A stretch of DNA of 64,000 nucleotides from Nocardia rosealba. GTDB taxonomy: Bacteria > Actinomycetota > Actinomycetes > Mycobacteriales > Mycobacteriaceae. Shown here one piece after another: positions 60,160 to 64,000 of this stretch. A program made the translations under genes and the position numbers. The notes below the pieces were generated by a model that saw only the letters and a list, made by a program, of their open reading frames with translations, did no database searches and was not told the origin of the DNA. The DNA lies in the NCBI RefSeq assembly GCF_020216065.1, contig NZ_JAIWNA010000010.1, positions 1 to 64,000 of the forward strand, given 5' to 3'. Each line of letters starts with the position of its first letter. The first letter of the stretch is position 1.

Positions 60160-60465
60160 GTGGAAGCGTTGATCTATGGATACTTGCGTGACGATCTGGC
60201 CGAGGGCCAGGGCGATCAATTGGAGGATGCGCTACGCAGCCTCGCGGCTACGGCGGGGATGTGTTTCGCCGCGACGTTCCATGAATCGACCGCGGGTGAC
60301 GGTGCGGCCTTCGCCGAGCTCACCCAGGAATTGAAGCGGGCCGACGCGCACCACGTGGTGGTCCCGTCGCTCGATCACCTTGCCGGGCAGACGATTCCGC
60401 GCGACATGCTGATCGCCAAGCTGGCGCACGAGGCCGCCGCCCAAGTCCTCACCCTGGAGCGCTGA
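60160..60465 (+). CDS. small resolvase-N-like protein lacking the catalytic serine
   Basis: 101 residues from GTG 60160, with GGAGG upstream. The start EALIYGYLRDDLAEGQGDQL resembles the serine-recombinase N terminus (YxRVSxxxQ), but the serine position (residue 12) is Asp. The rest (ELTQELKRADAHHVVVPSLD, HLAGQTIPRDMLIAKLAHEA) follows the same fold. There is no DNA-binding or long helix E region, so it cannot be an active recombinase. It is probably a repurposed domain acting with the divergent XRE regulator. Such XRE/small-recombinase-like pairs recur in actinobacteria by my recollection, without known function. Confidence 0.65.
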   Translation: MEALIYGYLRDDLAEGQGDQLEDALRSLAATAGMCFAATFHESTAGDGAAFAELTQELKRADAHHVVVPSLDHLAGQTIPRDMLIAKLAHEAAAQVLTLER

Positions 60466-60532
60466 GATGGCGGCCTCCGATACCGAACCACCATCCTGAC
60501 GGCAGCGGCCCGAGCGGGCCGGTGCGTCGGGT

Positions 60533-61417
60533 CTACAGCCCGAAGCTTCCCGGCCCGCGCCTGCGCAGGTACTTCTCGAACTCCGCGGCGATCGCGTCAC
60601 CGTCGATCTTCGACATCGTCTCGTTGAGATCGAGTGCCGCATCGCCCCGTTCCTCGAGCGAGCGCACGTATTCGCTGATCTCCTCGTCGCCGACGGTCAT
60701 CTCGTTCACCGCGGCCTCCCACTCCTCGGCTTGAGCCGGCAGCTCGCCGAGCGGCACCTCGATGTCGAGGACTTCCTCCACCCGGTGCAGCAGCGCGATC
60801 GTCGCCTTCGGATTCGGCGGTTGCGACACGTAGTGCGGCACCGCGGCCCAGAACGACACGGCGGGCACGCCTGCCTTCACGCACTGGTCCTGCAGGACAC
60901 CGGTGATGCCGGTCGGACCCTCGTAGCGCGTCTGTTCCAGATTGAATCGCTCGGCGGCCTCCGGGCTGTAGGCCGAACCGGTGACCGGCACCGGCCGGGT
61001 ATGCGGCGTGTCGGCCAGCAACGCGCCGAGGATCACCACCGTCTCCACGCCCAGCTGTTCGATGAACTCGAGCAGGTCGTTGCAGAAGCTGCGCCAGCGC
61101 ATATTGGGTTCGATCCCGCGCAGCAGTACCACGTCGCGGTCGCTGCCGGGTGGGGAGCACACCGACAGCATGGTCGAGGGCCACTGGATCTCCCTGGTCA
61201 CCCCGTCGACCTGACGCACGGTCGGCCGGTTCACCTGGTAGTCGTAATAGTCCTCGGAGTCGAGTTCGGCCAGCGGCTCGGAGTCCCAGAGCAACTCCAG
61301 ATGTTCGACCGCGCCACTGGCGGCATCTCCGGCGTCGTTCCAGCCCTCGAAGGCCGCGACCAGCACGGGATTGCGCAACGTCGGCAGTTCCGTCTCGGGG
61401 GTCTCACTGGCATCCAC
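60533..61417 (-). CDS. PAC2-family proteasome-assembly-chaperone-like protein
   Basis: 294 residues from GTG 61417. The PAC2 fold is indicated by LRNPVLVAAFEGWNDAGDAA, YDYQVNRPTVRQVDG, VVLLRGIEPNMRWRSFCNDL, TVVILGALLADTPHTRPVPV, GITGVLQDQCVKAGVPAVSF and WAAVPHYVSQPPNPKATIAL. The actinobacterial member (Rv2125 in M. tuberculosis) has a solved PAC2-like fold and sits beside metH (Rv2124c), the same arrangement as here. The proteasome link is by structural similarity only; no proteasome genes are in the window. Confidence 0.88.
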   Translation of the reverse strand: MDASETPETELPTLRNPVLVAAFEGWNDAGDAASGAVEHLELLWDSEPLAELDSEDYYDYQVNRPTVRQVDGVTREIQWPSTMLSVCSPPGSDRDVVLLRGIEPNMRWRSFCNDLLEFIEQLGVETVVILGALLADTPHTRPVPVTGSAYSPEAAERFNLEQTRYEGPTGITGVLQDQCVKAGVPAVSFWAAVPHYVSQPPNPKATIALLHRVEEVLDIEVPLGELPAQAEEWEAAVNEMTVGDEEISEYVRSLEERGDAALDLNETMSKIDGDAIAAEFEKYLRRRGPGSFGL

Positions 61418-61543
61418 CAGGTCAGCCTAGTGTCTTGTGCCAATTGTTTTGTGGCGACCGGCAGGGTTGCGTGTTGTGTGGCCCGGGCCACTGGATCACC
61501 GACAGTGGTCTCGTGTGTCGGAGGCGCCCACTAGTCTTGAACC

Positions 61544-64000
61544 ATGCCTGCGTCCTTGCCCACCACTTTCGATACCACGCTCCTCGACACGCTGCGACGC
61601 CGTGTCGTCATCGGCGACGGTGCGATGGGCACGATGTTGCAGGCCGCGGACCTCACGCTCGACGACTTCCGCGGCCTCGAGGGTTGCAACGAGATCCTCA
61701 ACGACACCCGCCCCGATGTGCTCGCCGAGATCCACCGCGCGTACTTCGCGGCGGGCGCGGACGCGGTGGAGACCAACACCTTCGGGTGCAACCTGCCCAA
61801 CCTCGCCGACTACGACATCGCCGACCGGATCCGCGATCTGTCCGAGCGTGGCACCCGCATCGCCCGCGAGGTGGCCGACGAGATGGGCCCCTCGGCCGAC
61901 GGCACCCCCCGCTACGTCCTCGGATCGATGGGCCCGGGCACCAAGCTGCCGACGCTGGGCCACGCCCCGTTCGCCGCGCTGCGTGACGCCTACACCGAGG
62001 CCGCGCTCGGCATGCTCGACGGCGGCGCCGACGCCATCCTCATCGAAACCTGCCAGGACCTGCTGCAGGTCAAGGCCGCGATCACCGGCAGCCGCAGGGC
62101 CATGCTCGCCGCCGGTCGCCGGATCCCGATCATCACCCACGTGACGGTGGAAACCACCGGCACCATGCTCGTCGGCAGCGAGATCGGTGCGGCGCTCACC
62201 GCGCTGGAACCGCTCGGTATCGACATGATCGGCCTGAACTGCGCCACCGGGCCCGACGAGATGAGCGAGCACCTGCGCCATCTGTCGCGGCACGCCACCA
62301 TTCCGGTGTCGGTGATGCCGAACGCGGGCCTGCCGGTGCTCGGTGCCAAGGGGGCGGAGTACCCGCTCACCGCCGAGGAGCTGGCCGTCGCGATGAGCGG
62401 TTTCGTCTCCGAGTTCGGGCTGTCGATGGTGGGTGGTTGCTGTGGCACCACGCCCGAGCACATCCGTCAGGTCGCCGAGGCGGTGCGCGAGGTCGAGAAG
62501 ACGCTGCCGCCGATCGACGATCGCCGTCACCCCGAGCACGAGCCCGCGGTATCGAGCATGTACACCGCCGTGCCGTTCGAGCAGGACGCGTCGATCCTGA
62601 TGATCGGTGAGCGCACGAATGCCAACGGCTCCAAGGCTTTCCGCGACGCGATGCTGGCCGCCGACTGGCAGCGCTGCCTCGAGATCGCCAAGGACCAGAC
62701 CCGCGACGGCGCCCACATGCTCGACCTGTGCGTCGACTACGTGGGCCGCGACGGCGCCGCCGACATGAACGAGCTGGCCTCGCGCCTGGCCACCTCGTCC
62801 ACCCTGCCGATCATGCTCGACTCCACCGAGGTCGCGGTCCTGCAGGCCGGGCTCGAGCACCTGGGCGGCCGGTGCGCGGTGAACTCGGTGAACTACGAGG
62901 ACGGCGCCGGTCCCGAGTCGCGATTCCAGCAGATCATGGCGCTGGTCGCCGAGCACGGTGCCGCCGTGGTCGCGTTGACCATCGACGAGGAGGGCCAGGC
63001 CCGCACCGCCGAGCACAAGGTCGCCATCGCGGAGCGGCTGATCGCCGACATCACCGGCAACTGGGGGCTGGCCGAGTCCGACATCATCATCGACACGCTG
63101 ACCTTCACCCTCGGCACCGGCCAGGAGGAATCGCGCAAGGACGGTCTCGAGACCATCAACGCGATCCGTGAACTCAAGCGCCGCCACCCGCAGGTGCAGA
63201 CCACCCTCGGTCTGTCCAACATCTCCTTCGGCCTGAATCCGGCCGCCCGGCAGGTGCTGAACTCGGTGTTCATGCACGAGTGCGTGGAGGCCGGTCTCGA
63301 CTCGGCCATCGTGCACGCCTCCAAGATCCTGCCGATGAGCCGGATTCCCGACGAGCAACGCGAGACCGCCCTCGACCTGATCTACGACCGCCGCGGCGAG
63401 GACTACGACCCGCTGCAGACGCTGATGGCGATGTTCGAAGGCGTGTCGACCGCGTCCTCGAAGGCTTCGCGCGCCGAGGAACTGGCCGCGCTGCCGCTGT
63501 TCGAACGCCTGGAACGCCGCATCGTCGACGGTGAACGCAACGGACTCGGCGATGATCTGGACGAGGCGATGAAATCGGTGCCGCCGTTGCAGATCATCAA
63601 CGAGACACTGCTGTCGGGCATGAAGACCGTCGGCGAGCTGTTCGGTTCGGGCCAGATGCAGCTGCCGTTCGTGCTGCAGTCGGCCGAGGTGATGAAAACC
63701 GCTGTGGCACACCTGGAACCGCACATGGAGGCCACCGACGACTCCGGCAAGGGCCGCATCGTGCTGGCCACGGTGAAGGGCGATGTGCACGACATCGGCA
63801 AGAACCTGGTCGACATCATCCTGTCCAACAACGGCTACGAGGTGGTGAACCTGGGCATCAAGCAGCCCATCGCCACCATCCTCGACGCCGCCCAGGACAA
63901 GAAGGCCGACGTGATCGGCATGTCCGGCCTGCTGGTGAAGTCCACCGTGGTGATGAAGGAGAACCTGGCCGAGCTCAATGCCAAGGGCGTGGCCGAGCAG
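61544..64000 (+). CDS. metH: cobalamin-dependent methionine synthase (5' part)
   Basis: 819 residues visible from ATG 61544; the gene runs off the window (full length usually about 1190-1230). Modules in order: homocysteine-binding barrel (about 1-325; VVIGDGAMGTMLQAADLTLD, MIGLNCATGPDEM, zinc-site MVGGCCGTTPEHI), pterin-binding barrel (about 345-630; ILMIGERTNANGSKAFRDAM, LGLSNISFGLNPAARQVLNS), cap (about 640-740), and the start of the B12-binding Rossmann domain (ATVKGDVHDIGKNLVDIILS, DVHDIG supplying the cobalt-ligating His). It transfers a methyl group from methyl-THF to homocysteine. The reactivation domain is beyond the window. No cobalamin riboswitch was identified upstream. Confidence 0.95.
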   Translation, partial: MPASLPTTFDTTLLDTLRRRVVIGDGAMGTMLQAADLTLDDFRGLEGCNEILNDTRPDVLAEIHRAYFAAGADAVETNTFGCNLPNLADYDIADRIRDLSERGTRIAREVADEMGPSADGTPRYVLGSMGPGTKLPTLGHAPFAALRDAYTEAALGMLDGGADAILIETCQDLLQVKAAITGSRRAMLAAGRRIPIITHVTVETTGTMLVGSEIGAALTALEPLGIDMIGLNCATGPDEMSEHLRHLSRHATIPVSVMPNAGLPVLGAKGAEYPLTAEELAVAMSGFVSEFGLSMVGGCCGTTPEHIRQVAEAVREVEKTLPPIDDRRHPEHEPAVSSMYTAVPFEQDASILMIGERTNANGSKAFRDAMLAADWQRCLEIAKDQTRDGAHMLDLCVDYVGRDGAADMNELASRLATSSTLPIMLDSTEVAVLQAGLEHLGGRCAVNSVNYEDGAGPESRFQQIMALVAEHGAAVVALTIDEEGQARTAEHKVAIAERLIADITGNWGLAESDIIIDTLTFTLGTGQEESRKDGLETINAIRELKRRHPQVQTTLGLSNISFGLNPAARQVLNSVFMHECVEAGLDSAIVHASKILPMSRIPDEQRETALDLIYDRRGEDYDPLQTLMAMFEGVSTASSKASRAEELAALPLFERLERRIVDGERNGLGDDLDEAMKSVPPLQIINETLLSGMKTVGELFGSGQMQLPFVLQSAEVMKTAVAHLEPHMEATDDSGKGRIVLATVKGDVHDIGKNLVDIILSNNGYEVVNLGIKQPIATILDAAQDKKADVIGMSGLLVKSTVVMKENLAELNAKGVAEQ

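Noticed and set aside
61418-61543. Possible cobalamin riboswitch ahead of metH
   Set aside because: The leader holds a GCCACTGG-like string but is only about 125 nt and lacks the B12-box order and flanking stems I would need to call one.

Overview
The window comes from a high-GC actinobacterium, most likely a Nocardia or close mycolic-acid relative. The evidence is frequent GTG starts, tight ATGA/GTGA overlaps, mycofactocin genes, a PAC2 gene beside metH as in mycobacteria, and a DUF2397/DUF2398/SMC cassette of the type first described from Nocardia farcinica. Species cannot be fixed by eye. No rRNA, tRNA, insertion sequence, prophage or CRISPR array was seen. The first 68 bases are an unbroken run of C and look like an assembly artefact.

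Layout. 0.1-6 kb: a secreted YdcF-like protein, a FolD-like protein lacking the catalytic lysine, a proline-rich membrane protein, an L,D-transpeptidase, a stand-alone FchA-like cyclodeaminase/cyclohydrolase and an F420-type LLM oxidoreductase. 6-12.8 kb: an ion-homeostasis island with a STAS protein, two tandem KhtT-like subunits plus KhtU antiporter, a NarL-type two-component pair, and a KhtT-N-domain/CBS/permease module. 12.7-20.9 kb: a complete histidine-utilisation cluster (hutG, hutI, permease, hutH, hutU, hutC) with three matching HutC-type operators.

21-34.3 kb: an 11-gene isoprenoid operon. It holds a prenyl diphosphate synthase, a squalene/phytoene-synthase-like enzyme, a membrane desaturase/hydroxylase, an integral-membrane methyltransferase, a complete mevalonate pathway in the Streptomyces CL190 order (mvaK1-mvaD-mvaK2-fni-mvaA-mvaS), and a Baeyer-Villiger-type flavin monooxygenase. 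It ends at a 15-bp perfect hairpin. Just past it, on the other strand, lies a 20-codon gene with an ideal Shine-Dalgarno encoding an amphipathic peptide.

34.6-39.4 kb: an RsbR-RsbS-RsbT-PP2C-PP2C stressosome operon behind a sigmaB/sigmaF-type promoter. 39.4-42 kb: a rearranged mycofactocin locus (mftR, mftE, mftD) without mftA/B/C/F. 42-50.6 kb: a lipoprotein, MarR regulator, class I fumarase, ABC1/UbiB kinase, VanY-like peptidase, and two enzyme/WYL-regulator divergent pairs with dyad operators. 50.9-58.6 kb: a type II Wadjet-like (JetABC) operon that lacks JetD but carries an extra, doubly overlapped 81-residue Cys-pair protein between JetA and JetB. 58.7-64 kb: an XRE regulator divergent from a resolvase-like domain with no catalytic serine, a PAC2 protein, and metH running off the end.

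The most promising material for new biology is the mevalonate-fed terpenoid operon, the 20-residue peptide, the altered Wadjet operon, the split FolD/FchA folate module and the KhtT-N/CBS/permease module.
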